Assembly (NCBI RefSeq): GCF_900182645.1
Contig: NZ_FXTA01000004.1
Location: 372,001 to 436,000 of the forward strand
From: Flavobacterium resistens
GTDB lineage: Bacteria > Bacteroidota > Bacteroidia > Flavobacteriales > Flavobacteriaceae
Direction of reading: 5' to 3'
DNA: 64,000 bases
Shown here: piece by piece, positions 43,030-51,643 of the stretch
Layout of the letters: each line of letters begins with the position of its first letter
Position numbering within the stretch: the first letter of the stretch is position 1
Made by a program: the position numbers and the translations under genes
The notes under the pieces: generated by a model
Databases searched by the model: none
The model's input: the letters and a program-made list of their open reading frames with translations, nothing else
Told to the model about the DNA's origin: nothing

Positions 43030-44031
43030 TTAGAGTTTTGAAATATTTATAATGTACTCGTGTACATCTTGAAAAACCGTTCCTAGAGCGGTTTTTATTT
43101 TTTGGTTCGAATACAAATCTTTAGTGTATGAAGATTTTGCTGTTGCTCTGGTAAGGCGTCTTTTTTGGAAGAATATAGTCGAAAACACACCATCGGCCAT
43201 CCAAAGGAAATTCATTAAAAACGGTTTTGCGTGAATATGTGGTTTTTTGACTTTTAGAGCTACAGCAATCGTATCAAGAATATCTTTAAAAACTACATTT
43301 TCGGCAATTAGTGTGAAACGCTCGTTTTTGATGTCGCTTTTCATTAGTTGATATGCGATTTTGACAACGTCGTCAACGGTGATGAAACCTGTGCTTCCTA
43401 GTGTATAAAATGGAAGTCCGTTTCTAACTTTCACATATAATTCGGCACTTCCTTGTTGTGCGTCTTTCGTTTTCGGAATTGGACCTAAAATCACACCCGG
43501 ATTTACAATTACAATATCCAAACCTTCCTGAACAGCGCGCCAAACTTCCATTTCGGCACCATATTTAGAAATAGCATAATCACTGTGTGGTTTTTCAGGA
43601 TTCCAGTCGGTTTCTTCAGTGATTTCTTTTTCATGAGAAGCCAAATCTCCTAAAGCCGCAATAGAACTTACAAAACAGAATTTTTTTATTCCACGGGCAA
43701 TCGAAAAATTGACCATATTGGCAGTTCCTTCAATATTGGTTTTTCGAAGCGCATCTTCATCTTTTGGGTCAAATGAAATTAAAGCGGCGCAGTGGTAAAC
43801 ATAATTGATGTTTTCAAAAGCAATTTCGAGAGAAGGAACGTCTAAAATATCGGCTTCAAGCCATTCTATTTTTTCAAATAAATCGTCTTTTTGATAAAGT
43901 TCAAAAACCGATTTTGTTTTTTGGATACCACTTTTATTGCGGTAAATAGCCCGAACATTTTCTCCATTTTCAAGTAAATGAAGTAATAAATGTGAGCCTA
44001 CTAAACCTGTTCCTCCTGTTACTAATACCAT
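43030..44031 (-). CDS. NAD-dependent epimerase/dehydratase family protein
   Basis: The 333-residue extended short-chain dehydrogenase has the Rossmann motif TGGTGLVGSH (about residues 5-14), the active-site SSIAALG...YAISKYGAE (Tyr-x-x-x-Lys, near 120-160), and a substrate domain to the end. The natural substrate (sugar nucleotide or sterol-like) cannot be told. I start at the ATG giving MVLVTGG. Its last ~75 bases carry a plus-strand terminator for the convergent operon. Octamer repeats (CAAAGGAG type) lie just upstream. Confidence 0.88.
   Translation of the reverse strand: MVLVTGGTGLVGSHLLLHLLENGENVRAIYRNKSGIQKTKSVFELYQKDDLFEKIEWLEADILDVPSLEIAFENINYVYHCAALISFDPKDEDALRKTNIEGTANMVNFSIARGIKKFCFVSSIAALGDLASHEKEITEETDWNPEKPHSDYAISKYGAEMEVWRAVQEGLDIVIVNPGVILGPIPKTKDAQQGSAELYVKVRNGLPFYTLGSTGFITVDDVVKIAYQLMKSDIKNERFTLIAENVVFKDILDTIAVALKVKKPHIHAKPFLMNFLWMADGVFSTIFFQKRRLTRATAKSSYTKDLYSNQKIKTALGTVFQDVHEYIINISKL
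43072..43103 (+). terminator. Terminator of the pyrC operon, inside the convergent gene
   Basis: AAAAACCG and CGGTTTTT flank a 9-base loop and are followed by A and T6. It lies within the 3' coding end of the epimerase gene. Confidence 0.7.
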
Positions 44032-44059
44032 TTTGTAAAGATAAGTTTTTGGTTGAAAG

Positions 44060-44100
44060 GAGCAAAGGAGCAAAGAGACAAAGTTGCAGAGGTTCAAAGT
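44060..44100. repeat. 8-bp tandem array upstream of the epimerase gene
   Basis: CAAAGGAG, CAAAGAGA, CAAAGTTG, CAGAGGTT and CAAAGT follow with 8-base period, about 30 bases before the epimerase ATG. Confidence 0.82.
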
Positions 44101-44128
44101 TTTTATGCATTGATATTGTGATTGCTTT

Positions 44129-44159
44129 TTGATATTGCCATTGTCATTGATTATATTTG
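44129..44159 (+). promoter_or_regulatory. Promoter for tyrS
   Basis: TTG at 44129-44131, 20 bases, then TATATTTG at 44152-44159. This is a full TTG-N20-TAnnTTTG promoter, 18 bases before the ATG. Confidence 0.75.
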
Positions 44160-44176
44160 CGCAAAATATTTAAAAA

Positions 44177-45472
44177 ATGAAGAATCTAGTTGAAGAATTA
44201 AAATGGCGCGGTTTGTACCATGATAGCATGCCAGGAACGGAAGAACAATTGCTAAAAGAGGTAACATCGGCTTATATTGGTTTTGATCCAACGGCAGATT
44301 CGCTGCACATTGGCAGTATGGTTCAGATTATTTTATTGGTTCATTTAAAGAATTTTGGTCATCAGCCAGTTGCTCTTGTGGGTGGCGCGACCGGAATGAT
44401 TGGCGATCCATCTGGAAAATCTGACGAAAGAAATCTGTTGAACGAAGAAACTTTGGCTAAAAATGTTGCCGGAATCAAAAGTGTTTTGTCTCGTTTCTTA
44501 GACTTTAATTCAAACGAACCAAATGGTCCAATTATGGTAAACAACTATGACTGGATGAAGGAATTCTCGTTTATTGATTTTGCACGTGAAGTTGGAAAAC
44601 GAATCACTGTAAATTACATGATGGCGAAGGACTCGGTTAAAAAAAGAATTAACGGAGAGGGAGAAGGAATGTCTTTCACAGAATTTACTTATCAATTAAT
44701 TCAGGGATACGATTTTTATCATTTATATAAAAATAACAACTGCCTTTTGCAAATGGGAGGTTCTGACCAATGGGGAAATATTACCACAGGGACGGAATTA
44801 GTGCGCAGAATGGGTGGGGAAAATGCAAAAGCTTTTGCCTTGACAACTCCATTAATTACAAAAGCGGACGGATCTAAATTTGGTAAATCTGAGGGTGGAA
44901 ATGTTTGGCTTGACGCCGATAAGACTTCTGTTTACAAATTTTACCAATTTTGGGTAAATGCTACAGATGCAGATGCTGAAAAATATATTAAAATCTTTAC
45001 TTTCTTGGATAAAGAAACTATTGATGCTTTAATCGCTGAACATCAAGCTGCTCCACATTTAAGAGTTTTACAGAAGAAATTAGCTGAAGAAATCACGATT
45101 TTTGTTCATAGCAAAGAAGAGTTGGAAAAAGCAATTCAAGCTTCGAATATCTTGTTCGGAAATTCAACTGCTGAAGATTTAAAGAAATTGGATGAAAAGA
45201 CTTTCTTGGAAGTTTTCGACGGTGTTCCGCAAGCTGAAATCGCAAAAGCAGATTTAGAAAATGGATTAGACATTATTACGGTTTTAAACGAAAAAACTGG
45301 TTTTTTTAAATCAAACGGAGAAGCGAGAAGAGCTTTAACGGCAAATTCAATTTCGGTAAACAGAGAAAAAATCAAAGAAGATTTTGTTTTGACAGCAAAT
45401 GATTTAATTAATAATCAATTCGTGTTATTACAAAGTGGAAAGAAAAACTATTTTGTGATAAGAACTGTTTAA
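44177..45472 (+). CDS. tyrS: Tyrosyl-tRNA synthetase
   Basis: The 431-residue class I synthetase charges tRNA-Tyr. The HIGH motif reads HIGS (PTADSLHIGSM near residues 36-46) and the KMSKS motif reads KFGKS (near residues 234-238). Tyr-binding residues occur in YDFYHLYKN and QMGGSDQWGN. A C-terminal S4 domain covers about residues 360-425. The length is normal. A strong terminator follows. Confidence 0.97.
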   Translation: MKNLVEELKWRGLYHDSMPGTEEQLLKEVTSAYIGFDPTADSLHIGSMVQIILLVHLKNFGHQPVALVGGATGMIGDPSGKSDERNLLNEETLAKNVAGIKSVLSRFLDFNSNEPNGPIMVNNYDWMKEFSFIDFAREVGKRITVNYMMAKDSVKKRINGEGEGMSFTEFTYQLIQGYDFYHLYKNNNCLLQMGGSDQWGNITTGTELVRRMGGENAKAFALTTPLITKADGSKFGKSEGGNVWLDADKTSVYKFYQFWVNATDADAEKYIKIFTFLDKETIDALIAEHQAAPHLRVLQKKLAEEITIFVHSKEELEKAIQASNILFGNSTAEDLKKLDEKTFLEVFDGVPQAEIAKADLENGLDIITVLNEKTGFFKSNGEARRALTANSISVNREKIKEDFVLTANDLINNQFVLLQSGKKNYFVIRTV

Positions 45473-45539
45473 ATTTTGTTTAACTGTTTAATCGGTTAAT
45501 TGTTTAATCGATTTTTGCAAAGTTAAATCTAGATATATG

Positions 45540-45578
45540 AAATCCCAATACCTCGAAGAGTTATTGGGATTTTTTTTG
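45540..45578 (+). terminator. Terminator after tyrS
   Basis: AAATCCCAATA and TATTGGGATTT flank an 11-base loop and are followed by a T-run. The sequence closely copies a stretch of the convergent acyltransferase gene (45707-45740). Confidence 0.9.
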
Positions 45579-45658
45579 AGATTTCTAATAATGAAAATAT
45601 TTTTTTTATCGATCGGTTTTTTGCAATTAAACGATTAACCAAATTAACGGTTAAACCT

Positions 45659-46639
45659 TTAAAGAACCATAAGGTTACAACCACGAATATCAGAATTATC
45701 AAAACGTCCCAATACCTCGAAAGAGTTGTTGGGATATTTTTTGCCTAAATCCTGGGTTGCAATAAAGGAACATGAATTGATGTTCGCCAAATCGATAACA
45801 TTGATTCCGCCTGTTTTTTCGTCATTCACATAGGTAAGCGCATCTTCAGGATCACGAACTAAAATGTTCATCCAAGATGGACATTCAAAAATACCGTCTC
45901 CTAATGAATAAGCTTGTGCAAGAAGTTCGGTCATTCCATATTCAGAATGAATTGAAGAAACACCAAAACCTTTGCATAAAATTTCGTGTAATTCTTCGCG
46001 AATCATTTCTTTGCGTTTTCCTTTCATTCCACCAGTTTCCATTATAATGGTATTTTGAAGCTGAAACTGATGTTTTTCGATTAAATCTAAGAGTGCGTAT
46101 GTAACGCCAATCAAAATTACATTTTGTCCGGCATTATCTAATTGGATTAGCTTCTGGGTAAGTTCTTCGTGGTTGTGTAAATAAAACCCACTTTCAGGCT
46201 GATTAGAGAGTTTTATAAGATCTTCTACCATGTAAATCAACGAAGAGCCTTCGCGCTCTAAATAAGACGGTAAAAGGGCTAAAACGACATAATCTTCAAT
46301 ATTGCCGTAAAACTGAGAAAATCCCTGGCGATAACTTTCTTCGTAAAGTGAAACATCGGTAACTAAATGTCGGCTTGTGACCATTCCGGTTGTTCCACTG
46401 CTTGTAAAAGTAACTTGTGGGAAATCTGAATTAGAAACTACTTTATGAGTTTTGAAAAACTGGATTGGCAAAAACGGAATTTGCTTCAATGTTTTTACCT
46501 GTTGCGGATTTACATTTAAAAAGTCACAGAAATCACGATATACTTTGTTGTTCTCGTGCTGAAAACGAAACACTTTTAGTGCTATTTTTTCAAATTGTTT
46601 CTGACTTGAAATGGTAAAGATATCGCTGGCTGTAATCAA
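45659..46639 (-). CDS. LuxE/PaaK-type acyl-transferase family protein
   Basis: The 326-residue protein has the LuxE acyl-protein synthetase / phenylacetate-CoA ligase fold, with an SSGTTG nucleotide-binding loop (near residues 83-88), EYGMTE (near 229-234) and METGGMKGK (near 196-204). Such enzymes activate a carboxylic acid with ATP. No luciferase or phenylacetate genes lie nearby. The start codon is a TTG; either TTG at 46639 (MITASDIF) or at 46654 is possible, with no ATG in range. I chose 46639 by family similarity. Confidence 0.8.
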   Translation of the reverse strand: MITASDIFTISSQKQFEKIALKVFRFQHENNKVYRDFCDFLNVNPQQVKTLKQIPFLPIQFFKTHKVVSNSDFPQVTFTSSGTTGMVTSRHLVTDVSLYEESYRQGFSQFYGNIEDYVVLALLPSYLEREGSSLIYMVEDLIKLSNQPESGFYLHNHEELTQKLIQLDNAGQNVILIGVTYALLDLIEKHQFQLQNTIIMETGGMKGKRKEMIREELHEILCKGFGVSSIHSEYGMTELLAQAYSLGDGIFECPSWMNILVRDPEDALTYVNDEKTGGINVIDLANINSCSFIATQDLGKKYPNNSFEVLGRFDNSDIRGCNLMVL

Positions 46640-46741
46640 AACTTTTTTTTGCAAAGATATTGTTTTTAGTTTTTAGTCTCAGTTTTCGACCACGGTTTTT
46701 GGGTTTAGTTTAACTGAAAAGTGAGACAGTGACTGAAAACT

Positions 46742-46770
46742 AAAAAAACTCCCAAGAAGGAGCTTTTTTT
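46742..46770 (-). terminator. Terminator after the sorting-domain protein gene
   Basis: On the minus strand AGCTCC, a 6-base loop, GGAG and T7. Short stem but good U-run, just below the stop at 46775. Confidence 0.65.
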
Positions 46771-46774
46771 ATAT

Positions 46775-47113
46775 TTATCTGATAATCAGTTTTCGGGTTG
46801 CGGATGCATTTTCTTCACTTATTTTGATGATGTAAACGCCTGGAACCAAATCTGAAACGTTCAATTCTCGCGAACTTAAATGTGTCTGGAGTACTTTTTT
46901 GCCAAGAAGATCAAAAATGATTATTTCTTTTTCAAGATCATTTTTGGTCGAAATATATACTTTTCCGTTAATAACAGGGTTAGGATACAAGCTTAGACCC
47001 TCAATAGAAGTAGACTCTTGAGGTTTTGGTAATTGTTTACTGTCTTGCGCCGAGACACTTACAGTAAAGAAAAAAGCCAATAAGAATGTAATATAAAAGT
47101 AGTTTTTTGCCAT
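46775..47113 (-). CDS. Type IX secretion sorting-domain-only protein
   Basis: The 112-residue protein has a signal peptide (residues 1-22), a ~15-residue linker and a T9SS type A C-terminal sorting domain (about residues 37-112: LSLYPNPV, YISTKND, IIIFDLLGKKV, LVPGVYIIKI, RKLIIR). There is almost no cargo between signal and sorting domain, so this may be a small surface peptide or a remnant of a larger protein. It lies downstream of the beta-helix lipoprotein gene but after that gene's terminator. Confidence 0.88.
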   Translation of the reverse strand: MAKNYFYITFLLAFFFTVSVSAQDSKQLPKPQESTSIEGLSLYPNPVINGKVYISTKNDLEKEIIIFDLLGKKVLQTHLSSRELNVSDLVPGVYIIKISEENASATRKLIIR

Positions 47114-47167
47114 CGCATTTATTTGATACGTAAATATACAAAAAAAATTACAAAAATTACGCCAAAA

Positions 47168-47197
47168 AAAAACATCCTAAATATTTAGGATGTTTTT
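47168..47197 (-). terminator. Terminator after the beta-helix lipoprotein gene
   Basis: A perfect 30-base palindrome (AAAAACATCCTAAAT and its complement) followed on the minus strand by more T. Confidence 0.9.
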
Positions 47198-47219
47198 AAC
47201 AATTTATGTTCGAAGTAAA

Positions 47220-48407
47220 TTATTTGATCAAGTTTGCACCGTCAACAGTTGCCCAAGCTCCAGCAGTTAATGAAGCTCCAGTAGCTGTAGCACTTGTAGT
47301 GAAAGTTCCAGCTGGGAAAGCAACAGTAAAGCCTGCAGCACCAGCAACTGGTATTACACTTGTAGTGTTAGAAATTTTTACATTTAAAACTTTAATTTTA
47401 GATGTGTTTACTTGGTGTGTGTTAGTTGCAGCATCTAAGATACTTACTACAGCACCTTGGTAAGTTGTAGTTCCAGTTGTGAAGTTTCCGTATCCATCAA
47501 CAATGATGTTGCTGTATTCACCGTTACCTTCTCTTTTGAATTGGAAAGCATCAACTTGGTTGTCTCCAACTTCAGGAACGTTTCCAGCTTCTCTTTTTAA
47601 AGTAATGTTAGAAACTTTTGGTCCGAAAGCATTGTCATTTGCAGATGCTTCGATTTCCATTCCGTAGTTTCCTTTTCCAGTTTGGTAAGCATACCAGTTT
47701 GTATTAGTAGTACCTTGCCATCCATCTTGCCAGTCAAAAGCATCATCATAGTTACCATAAGAGATAGCGTTTGTCATACTTACAGTTCCTCCGAAGAATT
47801 CGAATCCGTCGTCAGCACCTTTGTAAGCTACTAAGTGATCTAAAGTTGTTCCAGAACCTACAGAGTAGAATGTGAAAGCGTTGTTTTCTTTTTGTCCGTC
47901 AGCTAATTTAGAACCAGCGTACTCAACTCTAACATAGTTTAATGAACCACCATTGTGAGTTGCATTTGATCCTCCGTAAGAGATATTGTTTCCGTCTTCA
48001 GAAGTAGAAGAAGTTCCTCCTCCAGCAACTTTTGCAGGTGCATCACCGTACATGATGATACCTCCCCAAGAACCTGGAACTTTAGATTTTTCTGTAAAAA
48101 CAACTGGTTTGTCAGCAGTTCCGTTGATGATTAATTTTCCTCCGTTCAAAACAACTAAAGCGTTGTCTCCGGTAGCTTTGTCTATAGTGATTGTAGATCC
48201 TGCATCAAAAGTAACAGTTACACCAGAATTGATTTTTACAATTCCTTTTAAAGTGTAGTTACCGTAAGCATAAGATTTGTTAGCAGTAATTGGACCTGTA
48301 ATTTCGCCTGTAGCAGGTGTCGGTGCAGGAGTTGGATCGTCACTGCTTGAGCAAGAATTAAAAAATAAACCTGTAGCAAGTGCTAAAGCAAGAATTTTAG
48401 TTTTCAT
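47220..48407 (-). CDS. Beta-helix lipoprotein next to a TonB receptor
   Basis: The 395-residue protein has a lipoprotein signal with Cys19 (FFNSC), then a Ser/Asp/Pro/Thr linker, then a long Gly/Asn-rich repeat region typical of right-handed parallel beta-helix proteins (GGKLIINGTADKPVVFTE; NAISYGNYDDAFDW). It should sit on the outer membrane. It is encoded just after a TonB-dependent receptor on the same strand, but with its own terminator-bounded promoter carrying two 11-bp-spaced TT(A/C)ACAT boxes. I infer it is the surface partner of the receptor in phosphate acquisition. Confidence 0.82.
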   Translation of the reverse strand: MKTKILALALATGLFFNSCSSSDDPTPAPTPATGEITGPITANKSYAYGNYTLKGIVKINSGVTVTFDAGSTITIDKATGDNALVVLNGGKLIINGTADKPVVFTEKSKVPGSWGGIIMYGDAPAKVAGGGTSSTSEDGNNISYGGSNATHNGGSLNYVRVEYAGSKLADGQKENNAFTFYSVGSGTTLDHLVAYKGADDGFEFFGGTVSMTNAISYGNYDDAFDWQDGWQGTTNTNWYAYQTGKGNYGMEIEASANDNAFGPKVSNITLKREAGNVPEVGDNQVDAFQFKREGNGEYSNIIVDGYGNFTTGTTTYQGAVVSILDAATNTHQVNTSKIKVLNVKISNTTSVIPVAGAAGFTVAFPAGTFTTSATATGASLTAGAWATVDGANLIK

Positions 48408-48499
48408 AGTTTTTGTGTTGTATTATTCGTTTTTATTTTTGTCAAAATTATGAGGTTAATCTTTTTAAGGTGTTATCTCAACATTACATTACAGTTATC

Positions 48500-48532
48500 A
48501 AAAATTGACTAAAATGTGAAGAGAATGTTAAG
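48500..48532 (-). promoter_or_regulatory. Candidate Pho box and -7 element of the lipoprotein gene
   Basis: Minus-strand order: TTAACAT (48526-48532), 4 bases, TTCACAT (48515-48521), 7 bases, then AATTTTTG (48500-48507, one mismatch to TAnnTTTG). The 11-bp step and TT(A/C)ACA core match the PhoP-box pattern known from Bacillus subtilis. Confidence 0.68.
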
Positions 48533-48559
48533 TGAATCTTTGCAAATTGTAGCCATAAA

Positions 48560-48585
48560 AAAAGCTCCAGATATCTGGAGCTTTT
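48560..48585 (-). terminator. Terminator after the TonB receptor gene
   Basis: A perfect 26-base palindrome (AAAAGCTCCAGAT and its complement) followed by T3 more on the minus strand, 22 bases past the receptor stop. Confidence 0.92.
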
Positions 48586-48606
48586 AAGTTTGTTATGTTC
48601 TTAATA

Positions 48607-51411
48607 TTAGAATGTGTAGCCAACTTTAACTGAGAATCCTACACCCTTTTTGTAGCTGTTTGCTAATAAAGATGGTTCATCAACTTTTACTGTTCCGTTG
48701 TTTCCAAATTCTAATTGTCTTGCAGGGTTTATTAAGTTGTCTGCTGTAAATTTCACATCAAAATGGTCTGAGATTTTACTTCCCCAAACAAAGTCTAATT
48801 GAGATACTGGTAATTCATAAGTATTGTCCTGACCGTTTGTTCCTACTGCATAAATTCTTTTTCCGAATACACCATAAACAAGAGACATAGTGTTTGTCCA
48901 ATCTTTACCTAAAGTAAATTCATATTTTAAATCAGAATTCACTAACCAATCTGATGCACCTTGCAATGATCTTGTTTGGTGTGTTTCAATAGAATTTTTG
49001 ATAGTAACAACTCCGTCCTCATCCTGAGATTCGTAAGTTTTAGCAACATTTACTTTTGTTGACATCAAAGAAGCGTTTAATCCGAAAGAGAAATGCTCTA
49101 ACTTGTCGCTAATTCTGTTTAGTCCTAAAAGGAATTCAACTTCTGCTCCGTATAAAGTTGCATTGTCTGAATTTAAGAAAGTAGTTACAGTTCCAGAAGT
49201 TGCATTTGCAATAAATGTTCTTTCGATTGGATTATCAATATATTTTCCAAATACTCCAAAAGTTACCATTTCTTTAGCTGTTGGGAATAATTCGTATTTC
49301 AAATCAACATTATAGTTGTCACTATTTTTCAATAATGAGTTACCTTGTGTAGAAGTATTATCAGCATTGATGTATGAGATCGGGAAAGATTCCATTACAA
49401 CTGGCTTTGTGTATGTTTTACTTGCCGCGAAACGAATATTAGATGTTTCTGTCATTAAGTATTTCAAGTTTACAGAAGGCAAAACATAAAGATTGTTGTA
49501 TGTTTTCTTTTTGAATGGATCATCAAAAGAACCTAAAGTTCTGAAGTATGTTTCTTTAATAGTGTTTTCAACTCTTAAACCTCCATTAAGTTCAAACTTG
49601 TCAGCGAATTTCCAGAATAAGTTTGCATATCCTGCATTTGCGCTTTCATTAAGTTTTACTTTGTATGTTGTGTTTGAACTTTCTGCAAAGAAAACCGCAT
49701 TGCTGTTGATGTCGCTAGTGATTTTAGAATCGATATTGTTGATGTCATTTGATGAGAAAGTACCACCATAACTTGCTACGAAACGGTAAGAAGATTCCAT
49801 TTTAGAAAAATTTCCGTTATAACCAACAGTCAATTTGTTTTGTTTGTCTTTTCCAAATTTCAAGTTGTATTCTAATAACCCAGAAACATATACATTTCCA
49901 TCTACAGATAAATACTGACGTAAGAAGTTGTTACCTCCATATGAAGTGTTGATTTGGTTGTCAGCTTCTTGAGTACCAGTGTAGAATTTTCTGTCCGGTT
50001 GACCATATTTAGTATTTGCATAAGATACACCACCTTTTAAAGTTTGGTTTTTATCTTCTGTCAAATTGTATTCACCTAATAATTGAGCATTTAAGTAATC
50101 TGTTTTGTCCAATTGATTCGTACGAATAAAGTTGTTTTTAACACCATTATTACTTAAAACTCCGTATTGATCTAAAATCGAGTTTAATGTTGTTTTTAAG
50201 TATAAAGTGTTGAAAGATAATTTGTATCGTTCAGCTGAATAATTTACACCTACTAAAGCAGAAGTACTGGTTTTGAAACGATATTCAGTATTGATGAAAT
50301 CATTGTTGTATTTATCACCAAGTGTTTGTAGTGTTCTGTTAACACCTTCTCTAACTGCAAAGCTATTATCAAAATTAAGAGATAATAAATAAGAAACGTT
50401 GCGGTTATTGCTTAAGTCAAATTTTTCTGCGTGTAGAAAATTGAAACTTGAGTTAAGCGGGCTTTTGCTTTTGTTTACGTTAAAACCTTTATCTCCACTT
50501 ACAGAATTTAATGCCTGATCTGTCGTGAAAGTTGTTCTTCCGGCAGTTTCGCCTAAGAAACTTGGTAACTCTCTGTCTTTTCCATTAAATCCAAAGAATC
50601 CTGCAGCAGAATCTGCATCTCCAGAAAGCAAGAAATCTTTAAAGCTGTTTCCAGTTGTATATCCTGCTCCAAGATTTATTTTAGTAATGTTTTTTGTTGG
50701 TTTTGAAGTTTGAATATTAAAAGTTCCTCCAGCAAAATCTCCGTAAATGTTTGGGTTGAAAGTTTTGTAAACATCAATTACACCTACAATATTTGTTGGG
50801 AACAAATCAAGCGGAACAATTTTTGAGTATGGACTGTTTGAAGGAGCAGCAAGGTCATTGATCAATAAGTTGTTGTAACGATCTTCAAGACCACGAACAA
50901 ATATTCCTCTTGAACCTACTTTTGTAATTCCGGTTACTTTTGTCAAACCTTCTTCAACATCGCTTACACCTTTTCTAGACATTTCCTGTGCACCAATACT
51001 TTGTTTGATTACAACAGCATTTTTTTGGTCTAATAAAAGAGCAGTTTCTTTTTCTTTATTTGCTGTCGATTTTACAACAACATCTTTAAGAGTATAACTT
51101 CCTGATGAAAGTACTTGGTTAACAGTGATTGTTTCACCAGCTTTTACAGTAACAGGTTTTTCTACAGATTCATATCCTACGAAACTAAAAATAATAGTAT
51201 AAGTTCCAGGATTTACAGTCAACGAATATTTTCCGTCAATGTCAGTGTTGGCAGTAATGTTTGTTCCTTTTAATAAAACATTTGCAAAAGGAAGTACTTC
51301 ATTATTAGTTTCTTTGTCGGTTAATACACCAGAAATCGTACCTTTGTTTTGCGCGATCGAAATCGAACAGATAAATAATGTGATTAATAGAAATTTTAAA
51401 TTGAATTTCAT
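48607..51411 (-). CDS. TonB-dependent receptor with carboxypeptidase-like N-terminal domain
   Basis: The 934-residue outer-membrane protein has a signal peptide (1-20), a CarboxypepD_reg-like beta domain (about 24-108, GTISGVLTDKETNNEVLPFA), a plug (about 120-235, with SRGIFVRGLEDRYNN) and a beta barrel ending in GVGFSVKVGYTF. It lacks a SusD partner; the lipoprotein downstream may fill that place. It is divergent from phoB and its promoter carries three 11-bp-spaced boxes, so it is probably a phosphate-starvation receptor. The ligand is not identified. Confidence 0.93.
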   Translation of the reverse strand: MKFNLKFLLITLFICSISIAQNKGTISGVLTDKETNNEVLPFANVLLKGTNITANTDIDGKYSLTVNPGTYTIIFSFVGYESVEKPVTVKAGETITVNQVLSSGSYTLKDVVVKSTANKEKETALLLDQKNAVVIKQSIGAQEMSRKGVSDVEEGLTKVTGITKVGSRGIFVRGLEDRYNNLLINDLAAPSNSPYSKIVPLDLFPTNIVGVIDVYKTFNPNIYGDFAGGTFNIQTSKPTKNITKINLGAGYTTGNSFKDFLLSGDADSAAGFFGFNGKDRELPSFLGETAGRTTFTTDQALNSVSGDKGFNVNKSKSPLNSSFNFLHAEKFDLSNNRNVSYLLSLNFDNSFAVREGVNRTLQTLGDKYNNDFINTEYRFKTSTSALVGVNYSAERYKLSFNTLYLKTTLNSILDQYGVLSNNGVKNNFIRTNQLDKTDYLNAQLLGEYNLTEDKNQTLKGGVSYANTKYGQPDRKFYTGTQEADNQINTSYGGNNFLRQYLSVDGNVYVSGLLEYNLKFGKDKQNKLTVGYNGNFSKMESSYRFVASYGGTFSSNDINNIDSKITSDINSNAVFFAESSNTTYKVKLNESANAGYANLFWKFADKFELNGGLRVENTIKETYFRTLGSFDDPFKKKTYNNLYVLPSVNLKYLMTETSNIRFAASKTYTKPVVMESFPISYINADNTSTQGNSLLKNSDNYNVDLKYELFPTAKEMVTFGVFGKYIDNPIERTFIANATSGTVTTFLNSDNATLYGAEVEFLLGLNRISDKLEHFSFGLNASLMSTKVNVAKTYESQDEDGVVTIKNSIETHQTRSLQGASDWLVNSDLKYEFTLGKDWTNTMSLVYGVFGKRIYAVGTNGQDNTYELPVSQLDFVWGSKISDHFDVKFTADNLINPARQLEFGNNGTVKVDEPSLLANSYKKGVGFSVKVGYTF

Positions 51412-51440
51412 TTCAGTGTTGTGTTTAATTTATTTTGGTG

Positions 51441-51485
51441 CAAAGAAAGACACGCATTGTAAAGTTCATGTTAGGCACTTGTTAT
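51441..51485 (-). promoter_or_regulatory. Candidate Pho box and -7 element of the TonB receptor gene
   Basis: Minus-strand order: ATAACAA (51479-51485), CTAACAT (51468-51474), TTTACAA (51457-51463), each exactly 11 bp apart. Then 8 bases and TTTCTTTG (51441-51448, one mismatch to TAnnTTTG). AGTGCCTAACAT within it is identical to a 12-mer in the porin promoter. Confidence 0.75.
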
Positions 51486-51528
51486 GTTTTTGTGTTGTCA
51501 AGATTATCAAATTGTTACCAAATTAAAT

Positions 51529-51556
51529 TACCGTTAACCGTAATTTTTAACGGTTA
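51529..51556. promoter_or_regulatory. Inverted repeat in the phoB upstream region
   Basis: AACCGT and ACGGTT are mirrored around AATTTTTA, and a second CCGTTAACCG palindrome overlaps. A degenerate -7 element TATCTTTA lies at 51566-51573. It may control phoB or be part of its promoter. Confidence 0.45.
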
Positions 51557-51643
51557 TTTTGTTACTATCTTTACGCTGTGAAATAAAAAACATCAAATAA
51601 TAACAAATGAAATTTGATGTCAAAATCTCAATTTTTGCTATTT

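Noticed and set aside
43053..43066. TGTAC-N4-GTACA palindrome as an operator
   Set aside because: It lies in the coding end of the epimerase gene, is short, and is far from any start.
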